This document shows, piece by piece, positions 17,216 to 24,723 of a stretch of 64,000 nt of DNA. Position numbers and translations under genes: made by a program. A model generated the notes under the pieces. That model was not told the DNA's origin, searched no databases, and saw only the letters and a list, made by a program, of their open reading frames with translations. The stretch's first letter is position 1, and each line of letters starts with the position of its first letter. Origin of the DNA: Marinobacterium litorale DSM 23545. GTDB taxonomy: Bacteria; Pseudomonadota; Gammaproteobacteria; Pseudomonadales; Balneatricaceae. The stretch lies in assembly GCF_000428985.1 (NCBI RefSeq), contig NZ_AUAZ01000004.1, forward strand, positions 124,001 to 188,000, in the 5' to 3' direction.

Positions 17216-18124
17216 TTATCCCCAGAATCCGTTGGTGCTGGTCGCGATGGCGCGCCAGGCACCGGCCTTGATGAAGGTCGTGGTGTACTCGTCCGTCCAC
17301 CAGGCACTGCCGTTGCCCGTGCCGCGCGAATAGCGGTTCTTGTACTTCACGATCAGATGGTCGTTGTCGTTGAAACCACTGCTCGGGTGGATCGCCAAGG
17401 CCCAACTCAGCGCCGTGCTGGCCGAAGCGGTGTTGCCGGTGGCGCGAACGTCGACGTAGACCGCTCGCGGGGTATCGACCAGGCGGATATAACGGTTGTC
17501 GTGATTGTGCGCCGACGGCGGATAAGACGCCGGTTTATCGTCGATCTGACTCCAGGGGTGGCGGTGGGATGCCCGGGCATAGCGGGCGTCGCCATGAACG
17601 CGCATCCCGGCCGGGGTGACGGCCTCGTCCGGTACCGTGCCGGCCTTGGCCTCGGCCAGGGTCGCCAGCCGCACCACGCCCAACTGCTCCGTGGTGGCCG
17701 GAGAGAGATTGACCCCGCCGGTGCCGATCACCTTGACGCTGTCCGCCGGCAGGGCGCTCAGGGCCAGGTCGAAGGCCAACAGGAGATCCACCCCGGCGGC
17801 CTTGTAGGCCAGGGGCTGGCTCGGATGACTCCAGATCGCCAGCAGGGTGCCGTCGTCGAGATAAAAGCCGATCTCGCGCACCCAGTAAGCCAGCTCGCCG
17901 TCCTCGATGGCGGTAATATGGATCTGGCTGTCGGAGAGCCGGTTGCCGTTGCTGATCGGGATCCGGCGCTTTTCCCGTTTCAGGGCGGTGGCCGAGGCCT
18001 CCGGCGTCCAACCCTGATCCCCCAGGGCCACTTCGACGATGTTGGCCTGGAGGCCGGAATGGGTAGCATTGAAGACGGCTGTGATCCCCGCCTGGGTGAT
18101 CACCGGTTTGAAAGCTGTGCTCAT
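17216..18124 (-). CDS. Tail fibre protein (P2 gpH-like N terminus)
   Basis: A 302-residue fibre with the N-terminal baseplate-binding domain of gpH-type fibres (opening STAFKPVITQAGITAVFNA, with VREIGFYLDDGTLLAIWSHP at about 85-105). A repeat-like collar region follows (LGVVRLATLAEAKAG, MRVHGDARYARASHRHPWSQIDDKP, AHNHDNRYI). The two His-rich blocks may bind metal along the fibre axis as in other trimeric fibres. The distal part, from about residue 225, is aromatic and probably binds the receptor. It is shorter than P2 gpH. It overlaps the upstream gpI-like gene by four bases. Confidence 0.86.
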   Translation of the reverse strand: MSTAFKPVITQAGITAVFNATHSGLQANIVEVALGDQGWTPEASATALKREKRRIPISNGNRLSDSQIHITAIEDGELAYWVREIGFYLDDGTLLAIWSHPSQPLAYKAAGVDLLLAFDLALSALPADSVKVIGTGGVNLSPATTEQLGVVRLATLAEAKAGTVPDEAVTPAGMRVHGDARYARASHRHPWSQIDDKPASYPPSAHNHDNRYIRLVDTPRAVYVDVRATGNTASASTALSWALAIHPSSGFNDNDHLIVKYKNRYSRGTGNGSAWWTDEYTTTFIKAGAWRAIATSTNGFWG

Positions 18125-18759
18125 ACGGATTCCATCGCTACACGAAAGACGGTATAGAGGCGTTGAAAGGCGCCCAGGTGAACGGCGCCGGCGAGTCTCG
18201 CACCCGGGTAATGGGCCTCTCCGGCCTCGCGCGTTCGCGCCGTCGTTTGAGCGACGGCGGCCAGCCCCAGCCCGGCGCCGAAACGGGCGCCGACCTTGAA
18301 GTCGTAGTGACTGCGCACCGGTTTGGCCGTATCCACCGCGCGTTTCAGCGACCGGTAGTAGTCGGCGGTGAGCAGCGGTGCGTCGTCTTCCCGAAAGTTG
18401 TCACTAGCCCAGGCCGTGACCGAGAAGGTGTGGGGCGGCCCATCGGTCTCGAACCACTCGCGCAGCTCCACCTGCACCCCCAGCACGGCCATGGCGCGGC
18501 GCACGGCCTCCACCGTGCCCTTGCGCCGGTGGATCACGACGCTCTCGGCGATGACCTTACGCTTGACGAAGGTGGGCCAATCGCTGTCCCAGGCATCGAC
18601 CGACAGCGCCCAGGCCAGCCAGGGCAGCAGGTTCTCCGGGCAGGTTTGCGGGTCCCACAGGGTTTGGATCGGCACTGGCAAGTCGCTGGCGCGCTCGGTC
18701 ACCTGTTCGAGCGCGCGTTCACCAGGCGTGGCATTCAGCGGTAGCAGACTTTTATTCAT
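18121..18759 (-). CDS. Baseplate protein I (P2 gpI-like)
   Basis: A 212-residue baseplate wedge protein of the gpI family. The segments LLPLNATPGERALEQVTERASDLPVPIQTLWDP and NLLPWLAWALSVDAWDSDWP are diagnostic, followed by KRKVIAESVVIHRRKGTVEAVRRAMAVLG. In P2, gpI joins gpJ and gpW in the wedge. Between it and gpJ is a family 2 repeat carrying a mini-ORF that overlaps both genes. Confidence 0.92.
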   Translation of the reverse strand: MNKSLLPLNATPGERALEQVTERASDLPVPIQTLWDPQTCPENLLPWLAWALSVDAWDSDWPTFVKRKVIAESVVIHRRKGTVEAVRRAMAVLGVQVELREWFETDGPPHTFSVTAWASDNFREDDAPLLTADYYRSLKRAVDTAKPVRSHYDFKVGARFGAGLGLAAVAQTTARTREAGEAHYPGARLAGAVHLGAFQRLYTVFRVAMESV

Positions 18760-18832
18760 GGCGCACCTCCCTGTGCGCCACCCTTCGGGCAGCCTTCGGC
18801 TGTGATAAACGCCAGTCCTGTCGTTTATTCAT
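18752..18832 (-). repeat. Family 2 hairpin repeat with mini-ORF, copy F1
   Basis: The element fills the gpJ-gpI junction. Hairpins on the - strand are TAAACG...CGTTTA, CAGCC-GAA-GGCTG and GGCGCAC-AGGGAG-GTGCGCC. It contains a 26-codon ORF starting MNKRQDWRL whose ATG overlaps the gpJ stop (ATGAATAA) and whose stop lies just inside gpI. Whether the peptide is made is unknown; translation through it could preserve coupling between the two genes. Confidence 0.75.
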
Positions 18833-19721
18833 CCCGACCTCCCGTCTGCACCGACACCTGGGTGCACCAGGCGGCCTCCTGCGGAGCGATCACCAGATCG
18901 CGCGTGGGTTGTTGCAATACCACCCGCTGGACACCGGGCTGATGCAATGCGGCGTACAAACCCGACAGGGTGATGTCGTTGCCGAGCAAATGGTGGCGTG
19001 CCACATAGTCACGAGCGGCCGCTTCCGCCGCCTGGCGCACTACTTCGGCATCCGGCCCTTCGTAGAGCCGCAGTTCGGCCTCCACGCGGTACTTCAGTAT
19101 CCGCGGCTTCTGGACCCTTACCTGATCCGTCAGCGGTCGAACCGACTCGGCACCGAGGCGTTGTGCCACCGCCGCCAGCAAGGCGTCGTCCGGCATGCCG
19201 ATGCCCTCGGTGGACAGGACCGTCACCACCACCTTGCCGGGTTCGGGGCTGGTCACGTCCACATCCTTCACCCGCGGGCTGGCCGCCAGGCTGTGGAAGA
19301 CGTAGCTGCCCACCGGGCCAGCGGTGCTGTGCCCCTCCAGACTCAGCTGCACCCGCTTGCGCAGCCGGTCGTCGGATTCGTACCGGGGCGGCACGGGTGG
19401 AATGGCCTCGGCATCGCCGGGATCGATGAGCTGGCGCTCCACGCCGAAGAAGGCGGCAAGGTTATCCAGGTCCGCACCCCGGGCGTAGGCCAGCATCACA
19501 GCGCGGCTGGCGTCGTTGATGCGGGCTCGGAGCAGCAACTCCCGGTAGGCCGCCACCTCGAGAATCTTGTAGACGGGGTCGCTCTCCACCAGCGCGGAAA
19601 ACCCCGGCGCTCGCGACCGCAAGTCCTCCAGCATGGCCGCCAGGATCGCCTCGTAGTCCAGGCTTTCCACGACTTCCGGCGAGGGCAGTCGGGCCAGGTC
19701 GATGGCGCTGAAACCTGTCAT
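18825..19721 (-). CDS. Baseplate protein J (P2 gpJ-like wedge)
   Basis: A 298-residue member of the gpJ/baseplate_J family, forming the outer wedge of the contractile baseplate. Hallmarks are SAIDLARLPSPEVVESLDYEAIL, YKILEVAAYRELLLRARINDASRAVMLAYARGADLDNLAAFFGVER and PRYESDDRLRKRVQLSLEG. I chose the ATG at 19721, where homologues begin; the longer open frame to 19778 merely reads through a repeat. The C terminus ends within the family 2 repeat F1. Confidence 0.93.
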   Translation of the reverse strand: MTGFSAIDLARLPSPEVVESLDYEAILAAMLEDLRSRAPGFSALVESDPVYKILEVAAYRELLLRARINDASRAVMLAYARGADLDNLAAFFGVERQLIDPGDAEAIPPVPPRYESDDRLRKRVQLSLEGHSTAGPVGSYVFHSLAASPRVKDVDVTSPEPGKVVVTVLSTEGIGMPDDALLAAVAQRLGAESVRPLTDQVRVQKPRILKYRVEAELRLYEGPDAEVVRQAAEAAARDYVARHHLLGNDITLSGLYAALHQPGVQRVVLQQPTRDLVIAPQEAAWCTQVSVQTGGRDE

Positions 19722-19795
19722 GCCGCACCTCCCTGTGCGGCACCCTGACAGGCGCCCTTCGGGCGTGCAAAACGCCAATCCTGTCGTTTTGTCAT
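19718..19795 (-). repeat. Family 2 hairpin repeat with mini-ORF, copy F2
   Basis: This copy fills the gpW-gpJ junction. A 25-codon ORF starting MTKRQDWRF overlaps both neighbours by ATGA. Hairpins on the - strand are AAAACG...CGTTTT, CGCCC-GAA-GGGCG and TGCCGCAC-AGGGAG-GTGCGGCA. Differences from copy F1 are mostly paired changes. Confidence 0.78.
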
Positions 19796-20127
19796 ACCTC
19801 TATCCCTTCCAGTCGTATGGGTCGGCCGCTGGGACGGTACTCGCCTTCCAGCAAGAGATGCAGACGACCTGAGGCGATCTGCTCCACCTGGATGCGGCTG
19901 ACCTCCAGACGCGGCTCCCACCGGCGCAGGGCCTCGGCCGCCGCCGCGTAGATCTCCACCAGGGTCTTGCGATTCATGGGCGCATCCACCCACTGGTACA
20001 GCCGGGACCCGTAGTCCCGCCGCATCACCCGCGAGCCCAGGGGGGTGGTCAGGATGTCGACGATCGACTGGCGCAAGTGGGCCTCACCGGTCAACCATTG
20101 GCCGGTGATTCGGTTCATTCCGTCCAT
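19792..20127 (-). CDS. Baseplate protein W (P2 gpW / T4 gp25-like)
   Basis: A 111-residue gp25-like baseplate wedge protein, related to T4 gp25, which starts sheath assembly. The run GEAHLRQSIVDILTTPLGSRVMRRDYGSRLYQWVDAP is highly characteristic, as is the closing LHLLLEGEYRPSGRPIRLEGI. Start at 20127 (MDGMNRITG) matches the usual MSGMDRRTG-like opening of the family; 20118 is an alternative. It ends ATGA-overlapped with the F2 mini-ORF. Its 5' side abuts the inserted parDE cassette, which runs the opposite way. Confidence 0.92.
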   Translation of the reverse strand: MDGMNRITGQWLTGEAHLRQSIVDILTTPLGSRVMRRDYGSRLYQWVDAPMNRKTLVEIYAAAAEALRRWEPRLEVSRIQVEQIASGRLHLLLEGEYRPSGRPIRLEGIEV

Positions 20128-20134
20128 ACAAACT

Positions 20135-20163
20135 TTGACAATATTTGTATTCTGTGCTACCTT
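20135..20163 (+). promoter_or_regulatory. Sigma70-type promoter for parDE
   Basis: TTGACA (20135-20140) and TACCTT (20158-20163) are separated by 17 bases, with a TG two bases before the -10. It lies 34 bases upstream of parD and lies inside the otherwise leftward tail operon, so the toxin-antitoxin cassette can be expressed in the lysogen. Confidence 0.65.
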
Positions 20164-20196
20164 TGCAGTTAGACACGTGAACTTTGGAGCAGGCAG

Positions 20197-20454
20197 ATGC
20201 ACGTCTCTCTCACCCCCGAACTGGAAGCCCGAGTCAAGGCCAAGGTCGAGACCGGCCTCTACAACAACGCCAGCGAAGTGATTCGCGAGGCGCTGCGCTT
20301 TATGGAGACCCACGAGGACTGGATTCACGAGATCAAGCTCGCGCGTCTGCGTGAGCAACTGCAGGCTGGCCTGGATCAGCTCGATCGCGGCGAAGGTGTG
20401 GCCATCCGGTCAAAAGGCGCTTTGGATGCGCTCTTTCAAGACATCCAGGGATAG
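20197..20454 (+). CDS. parD: ParD-like antitoxin (ribbon-helix-helix)
   Basis: An 85-residue antitoxin of the ParD/CopG group, which represses its own promoter and neutralises ParE. The opening MHVSLTPELEARVKAKVETGLYNNASEVIREALRFME gives the N-terminal beta strand and two helices of a ribbon-helix-helix, followed by an acidic toxin-binding helix (LREQLQAGLDQLDRGEGV). GGAG lies eight bases before the ATG. It runs opposite to the flanking tail genes V and W, so it is an independent cassette. Confidence 0.92.
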   Translation: MHVSLTPELEARVKAKVETGLYNNASEVIREALRFMETHEDWIHEIKLARLREQLQAGLDQLDRGEGVAIRSKGALDALFQDIQG

Positions 20455-20466
20455 GCTCGACACTGC

Positions 20467-20766
20467 ATGATGGCCTATACCCTGGTTATATCCCCCGTTG
20501 CTCGCGATGACTTAAAACAGATCTACCAATACGGAGCCCTCAACTGGGGAATATCGCGGGCAACCAGTTACCTTGAGCATATCAAGGAACAGCTGTGGCA
20601 CTTAACTGAACACCCGGAAATGGGCGTAATGCGCGACGAGCTACTGCCCGCCATGCGCAGTCTTTCCGTTGACAGCCATGTGGTTTTCTACCGCTTGCAG
20701 GAGCTTCAGGTGCAAATTGTTCGGGTCTTGCATGCCAGGCAGGATCCCCAACTGCACATCAAGTAA
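20467..20766 (+). CDS. parE: ParE-like toxin
   Basis: A 99-residue RelE/ParE superfamily toxin (YTLVISPVARDDLKQIYQYGALNWG, a central YLEHIKEQLWHLTEHPEMGV, and VDSHVVFYRLQELQVQIVRVLHARQD). ParE proteins poison DNA gyrase; other members cleave mRNA, and this one is assigned from ParD pairing. Translation starts at 20467 or the adjacent ATG at 20470. It lies 12 bases after parD. Confidence 0.92.
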   Translation: MMAYTLVISPVARDDLKQIYQYGALNWGISRATSYLEHIKEQLWHLTEHPEMGVMRDELLPAMRSLSVDSHVVFYRLQELQVQIVRVLHARQDPQLHIK

Positions 20767-20789
20767 TTTCAATTGACTAGGAGGGAGTT

Positions 20790-20978
20790 GTGGATTCGAC
20801 AAGAGAACACAGCCGGCCTCACAAGTCGCCTCAATCAATCAGCGAAGAACCTCAGGCAATCAAGCTCACTGCCGAGGACTCAGCAACCTTCCTTGAAAGG
20901 CTGTGCTCCCCCGTTCACTTCAACGATAAGTTGATCGCGGCTTTCAAAGAACATGATCAACGCGTCACCAGCAAATAG
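20790..20978 (+). CDS. Small protein resembling the C-terminal part of a DUF1778 (TacA-like) antitoxin
   Basis: A 62-residue ORF starts GTG at 20790 after AGGAGGGAG. Its C-terminal half, IKLTAEDSATFLERLCSP followed by VHFNDKLIAAFKEH, resembles the toxin-wrapping end of DUF1778 antitoxins (LSAED...FL..L..PP.PN..L..A). The N-terminal ribbon-helix-helix is missing and replaced by a polar stretch. It may be a decayed or minimal antitoxin riding with parDE. The match is by eye. Confidence 0.5.
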   Translation: MDSTREHSRPHKSPQSISEEPQAIKLTAEDSATFLERLCSPVHFNDKLIAAFKEHDQRVTSK

Positions 20979-20986
20979 GTCATCAC

Positions 20987-21568
20987 CTACTGCGTTTGAT
21001 CAGGTGTACCGGTTGAACTCGGCCCTGAAACCACGCCTGGATGGCTATGACCGTTGTAGATCTCCCGGTCGGCCTGCATCGAGCGGGTGTGGTCGGTGAG
21101 GTCACCGGAGGCGCGGATATGGCCTTCCACCTCGACGTCGCCGACGATGCGCACACCGCCCGGCGAGATCAGCTGGGTGGTCGCCCCGGGCGGCAGCACC
21201 GCCTTGAGGGCATGGGCCTTGCGGTCGTATTCAATGACGGCACCGTCGCCGTAGACGACCCGGTGAACATGGGCCGCATGCCCCGGAGCCGGGTACGCCT
21301 GCTGATGCAGCGAGCCCAGCACCACTCCCTGGGCCAGATCGCCGCTGGGCGACAGCACGAGTACCTGCTCGCCGATCTCCACCGGCCACCAGCAGTTGTC
21401 CCCGCCGGCCCGCGACGTCATCACGGGCAGCCAGGCGGTCTCCAGTTCACCGATCCGGATCCGCAGGCGCGGGATGTCGCCGGCGTAATCCGCAGCGATG
21501 ACGCGCCCCAGCCGGATCAGATTGGCCAGCCGCCGGTGCAATTCGGTGACTTCAAACGCTAGGGTCAT
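20987..21568 (-). CDS. Baseplate spike / assembly protein V (P2 gpV-like)
   Basis: A 193-residue spike protein that punctures the outer membrane on contraction. It has the OB-fold domain (RLRIRIGELETAWLPVMTSRAGGDNCWWPVEIGEQVLVLSPSGDLAQGVVLGSL) and a C-terminal beta-helix stretch (GGVRIVGDVEVEGHIRASGDLTDHTRSM) ending with the HSHPG-type apex motif (NGHSHPGVVSG). HxH residues near the tip usually bind iron. It heads the P2-like block V-W-J-I-H-G but is split from W by parDE. Confidence 0.93.
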   Translation of the reverse strand: MTLAFEVTELHRRLANLIRLGRVIAADYAGDIPRLRIRIGELETAWLPVMTSRAGGDNCWWPVEIGEQVLVLSPSGDLAQGVVLGSLHQQAYPAPGHAAHVHRVVYGDGAVIEYDRKAHALKAVLPPGATTQLISPGGVRIVGDVEVEGHIRASGDLTDHTRSMQADREIYNGHSHPGVVSGPSSTGTPDQTQ

Positions 21569-22058
21569 CGCCTGTCAGCTCCAGTTGATCTCCGGCTTCG
21601 CCGTTCCAGCCGAGGATGACGGTGTCCGGAACGATGCCCTCGCCCGCCCAGATGCTCTCGCCCACGCGCAGGGTGTGGGTCCATTCCACCAGCCAGATGC
21701 GGTGCCCCTGGTACTCCGGGCTGAAATGATCGGGGGCTGCCTGTTTGATGTTGGCACGCCCGACATTGAGCTCCGCCCAGGCGTGATCGTAGAGCCAGAG
21801 CATCACGGCCTGCACCAGGCTCCAGAGCACGGCCTCGGGCTGCCGATCCGAGACCAGGACCCGCGCCTCCCAGTGCGCGATCAGGGCCAGTTCGCCGGTA
21901 CCCGGATCCCGGGCCGGCTCCAGCTCTGCCAGATCCAAAAAGATGGCCGGCAGGCGCACCTCGTCCCGGCGCTTGGGAAAGGAGCTGCAGTGCCGAACGC
22001 CGGCGATCTGCGCCAGCCCCTCCAGCAAGGTTTGATGCAGCAGGGTCAATCGGTCCAT
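21552..22058 (-). CDS. Tail completion / terminator-like phage protein
   Basis: A 168-residue protein (opening MDRLTLLHQTLLEGLAQIAGV) with LPAIFLDLAELEPARDPGTGELALIAHWEARVLVSD, a pattern seen in phage tail terminator or gpU-type proteins that cap the tail for joining to the head. Position after a Z-like minor tail gene supports this, as lambda has Z then U. The ATG at 22058 overlaps the upstream stop (TGATG). Family assignment is tentative. Confidence 0.6.
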   Translation of the reverse strand: MDRLTLLHQTLLEGLAQIAGVRHCSSFPKRRDEVRLPAIFLDLAELEPARDPGTGELALIAHWEARVLVSDRQPEAVLWSLVQAVMLWLYDHAWAELNVGRANIKQAAPDHFSPEYQGHRIWLVEWTHTLRVGESIWAGEGIVPDTVILGWNGEAGDQLELTGDDPSV

Positions 22059-22598
22059 CAGGCGGCCCTCGACAGATAGCGCAGCTCGCGCTGGAACAGG
22101 GTCTCGAACTGGCGCAGCGCCGGCCCCTCGGAGAGATCCTCCATGACGCCGGCCATGCGCCCGGTGACCACCAACTGCACCTCCTGGATGGGCAGCCGCG
22201 ACTTGCCGCGGCGCCGAAACACGCCCTGGTGTCCATTCGGCATGTCGGCCAGGAAGGCGTGATCCCAGTGGCGGCGCCCCACCCGCACCCCTCTTGCCGT
22301 TTGCCGTTTGCCGTGGGGTGCCCAGGGCCGCGGCCTTGATCACGCCGGCCGTCTTCGCCAGGGCCACTCCGGCCTCGGGTCGGCTGTTGCGCGCCCGCAG
22401 CAGCACCAAGCCCGGGCGCACCGCACCCACCTTGACGTCCAGCGAACGGGCGGTATCCCGCGTCACTTGCGTGCGCAGCCAGCGCGCCGTCTTGTTCAAC
22501 GCCCGCACCGCCGCCTTGCGGGTCTGGTCCTCGCTGGCGGCCAGCGCCTGGGGCCACTGGGACAGCGGCGGCTTGGGGGTAATTTGCAGTGCCAACAT
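22058..22598 (-). pseudogene. Z-like minor tail protein, frameshifted by a 7-bp tandem repeat
   Basis: The N-terminal half (MLALQITPKPPLSQWPQALA, then AVRALNKTARWLRTQVTRDTARSL) and the C-terminal half (GVRVGRRHWDHAFLADMPNG, then RRGKSRLPIQEVQLVV) form one prophage minor tail protein Z, but lie in different frames. The shift falls at three tandem 7-bp units (TTTGCCG on the + strand, first unit with one mismatch) at 22293-22313. Removing one unit restores a continuous 177-codon frame. The gene is therefore either inactivated by repeat expansion or phase-variable. Both halves are otherwise intact; stop and start couple to neighbours as in functional genes. Lambda Z is needed for correct tail DNA positioning. 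Confidence 0.8.
22293..22313. repeat. Three 7-bp tandem units inside the Z-like gene
   Basis: Consecutive units CTTGCCG, TTTGCCG, TTTGCCG. A 7-bp period shifts the reading frame by one base per unit gained or lost. Slipped-strand mispairing is the expected mechanism. Confidence 0.85.
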
Positions 22599-22612
22599 GG
22601 TTCACTCCGTTG

Positions 22613-22936
22613 TCACTCTCGTTCCACCGGCAAGGCTGGTGCGATCCACACCAGCTGGTGCAGATCCAGCCGCGGCTCGGCTTCGAGCCGGTAGACCCGG
22701 CCCTCGAGCTGGATCTCATCGCCCCGGTGGGGCTGCGGCACTTCCGAGACACGGAACTCCAGCTCGGCATCCTCGCCGTGCACTCGCCCCTCGCCCAGCT
22801 CGAACAACTGCTCCGGGCGCCGGGCGATCACCCGGATGGTCATCGCCGCCTGCGTTGCTGGGATATAGGTGGCCTCCCGGCCCAGGTGCTGGAACTGACT
22901 GTCGATGGCGCGGGCGAAACGCGCCCGGCTACTCAT
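22613..22936 (-). CDS. Head-tail joining protein (lambda FII-like position)
   Basis: A 107-residue protein (MSSRARFARAIDSQFQHLGREATYIP) with the beta-rich core VSEVPQPHRGDEIQLEGRVYRLEAEPRLD. Similar small proteins serve as head-tail connectors in phages with lambda-like heads, and the position between FI-like and Z-like genes is that of lambda FII. It overlaps its upstream neighbour by eight bases. Function is from position and general similarity. Confidence 0.68.
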   Translation of the reverse strand: MSSRARFARAIDSQFQHLGREATYIPATQAAMTIRVIARRPEQLFELGEGRVHGEDAELEFRVSEVPQPHRGDEIQLEGRVYRLEAEPRLDLHQLVWIAPALPVERE

Positions 22937-23270
22937 CGTCCGCTGTGTCGGCGGCGAGGCGCTGGTAGGTCGCCCAGGCCTGGTCGCGATCGGCGGCGGT
23001 GATGTCCCGCCCCAGCACCGATTCGATGGCCTTCACGTTGGGTTTGCCGTCCTTGCCGAAGGACTCAGAATCGAGATCGGCGATGGCGTCCACGATGGCA
23101 TCGATCAGCTCGGCGGTGTCGATGGCGGCGGCCTCACCCGGTCGCGCGAAGCCGCGGTCGATCAGGCGCCGGGCTTCGTCCTCGGGAACCTCCACCGGCT
23201 CGCCGGGCAGCACCGTGGCGGCCTGCTCCGCGCGTCCGACGCGCAGGGCAATGAGGGGAATGATCTGCAT
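22929..23270 (-). CDS. Small head-module protein (lambda FI-like position)
   Basis: A 113-residue acidic protein with an N-terminal strand-rich segment (MQIIPLIALRVGRAEQAATVLPGEPVEVPEDEARRLIDRGFARP) typical of small phage head proteins, and a C-terminal helical part ending GRDITAADRDQAWATYQRL. In lambda the FI gene after the capsid gene helps packaging. I assign it by position only. Confidence 0.6.
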   Translation of the reverse strand: MQIIPLIALRVGRAEQAATVLPGEPVEVPEDEARRLIDRGFARPGEAAAIDTAELIDAIVDAIADLDSESFGKDGKPNVKAIESVLGRDITAADRDQAWATYQRLAADTADDE

Positions 23271-23279
23271 ACCGGCCTC

Positions 23280-24314
23280 CTATCGAACGGTCGCGCAGAA
23301 GGATGCATTGGGACGGTAGGGCACGATCAACGGCGCCGATTGCATCAGCAGCCAGCGCACCGCCGGGTCCTCCTCCAGCCAGGATTTGGCGAAGTAGCGG
23401 TTGGCCTTGTAACGGGCCTTTTCGTCCTGGATCACGCCGTAGCACCGGGTGCCCTCCAGCATGGACTGGCTGGCCATCAGCACCGTGTAGTCCGGCAGCA
23501 GGTTCCGGGGCTGGCCGTCGTCGTCCACGTAGAGGTCGTTGTAGACCCAGAAATCGAAGTCGCCGATGGAGCCCACGTAGCGGGCCTTCTCATTGCCCTG
23601 GCCGCGTACCATGGGGTCGACGCTGAGGGTAATGCCGGTGCCTCGGCGGATATCCAGCAGGCGCTCCACCTTGTCCTTGTTCTTGAACAGGCGCCAGGCC
23701 TTGGGATCCATCACCACGGTGCGGGCCGCCACCCCGGACTTGCTCTGGATCAGCGCCGCCCAGTCCTCGATGTCGTCGAGCACGTTGGTGGCCGGCAGGT
23801 CCCAGGTGTTGCCCTCGCTCAGCGCCAGGGTCAGGGCCGGGTCGCGCTGGAAGTCCACCACCACGGTCGGGTAGTTCTCGCCGGAGACGGTGACCTTGCC
23901 GGTGCGCAACGCCTCGCTGGCCATCACCTCCTCGCGCCGGGTGAGGTTTTCCAGCTGGTTGACCAGCGCCTTGTTCAGCGCCGCCTCGCGCCGGTACTGG
24001 GGCGACAGGGCGCCGCCGATCTTCTCGCCCACCAGGCGCTTGAGGGGCGCATTGGGATCGAAACGGCGCTTATCCTTCACGTAGGCCGGTTTGAAGCTCT
24101 TGGTCTCGAAGCCCTCCTCGTCGACCACTTTGCCCGCCACCAGCGGCGAGACGAAGGGCGCCAGGCGCGGACGCGACTTGTCGATGTCGAAATGGATCTC
24201 CTCGGAGTCCTCGGTCTGCACCGAGCCGAAGAAGGTGTCCAGCAGGAAGGAGGCGGATCGCTCCAGGTGTTCCACGGTCCGGTTCAGGACGTGCGTCGAA
24301 AAGATATCAATCAT
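23280..24314 (-). CDS. Major capsid protein (lambda gpE-like, HK97 fold)
   Basis: The 344-residue capsid protein matches lambda gpE (341 aa). Diagnostic stretches are IDIFSTHVLNRTVEHLERSASFLLDTFFG near the start, AYVKDKRRFDPNAPLKRLVGE, LVNQLENLTRREEVMASEALRTGKVTV, and KARYVGSIGDFDFWVYNDLYVDDDGQPRNLLPDYTVLM. It follows the decoration and protease genes as in lambda (C-D-E). No defect is seen. Confidence 0.95.
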   Translation of the reverse strand: MIDIFSTHVLNRTVEHLERSASFLLDTFFGSVQTEDSEEIHFDIDKSRPRLAPFVSPLVAGKVVDEEGFETKSFKPAYVKDKRRFDPNAPLKRLVGEKIGGALSPQYRREAALNKALVNQLENLTRREEVMASEALRTGKVTVSGENYPTVVVDFQRDPALTLALSEGNTWDLPATNVLDDIEDWAALIQSKSGVAARTVVMDPKAWRLFKNKDKVERLLDIRRGTGITLSVDPMVRGQGNEKARYVGSIGDFDFWVYNDLYVDDDGQPRNLLPDYTVLMASQSMLEGTRCYGVIQDEKARYKANRYFAKSWLEEDPAVRWLLMQSAPLIVPYRPNASFCATVR

Positions 24315-24326
24315 GGTGCTCGCTCC

Positions 24327-24713
24327 TTACACCGGTTGGTTTTTGCGCAGGAACAGACTGCGGTCACGAAAGGCCTCCCGGACGCTGTCCAGCGTGTGGC
24401 CGGTGCCCAGGGACAGGGCCAGTTCGTTGAACTCACCGGTGAAATAGACAACGGCCTGCCGGTCGCCGGCGGTGGTGTCCACCGCCTCCGCCAGAATCGC
24501 ATCCGGCGTCTGGGAGCCGTCCTCGGCCTCGAGGGTGCTGATGCGGTAGCGGCCATCGGCCGAGATCCGCCCCAGCACGGCGCCGACCGGCAGGGCGACG
24601 CCACCGGTGATAGTGACCAGCCGGCTCACCCTGGGGTACTCGCCGGCGATAAGGTTGTCGGGCCGCGTGGCGCCCTGATCGGTGAACCCTGCAGCAATGC
24701 CTGGAATCGTCAC
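24327..24713 (-). CDS. Head decoration protein (lambda gpD-like)
   Basis: A 128-residue decoration protein that stabilises the expanded capsid against packaged DNA pressure. VSRLVTITGGVALPVGAVLGRISADGRYRI and the following DAILAEAVDTTAGDRQAVVYFTGEFNELAL are typical of the HDPD family. It lies between protease and capsid genes as in lambda. Confidence 0.92.
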   Translation of the reverse strand: MTIPGIAAGFTDQGATRPDNLIAGEYPRVSRLVTITGGVALPVGAVLGRISADGRYRISTLEAEDGSQTPDAILAEAVDTTAGDRQAVVYFTGEFNELALSLGTGHTLDSVREAFRDRSLFLRKNQPV

Positions 24714-24723
24714 GTCTTACCTC

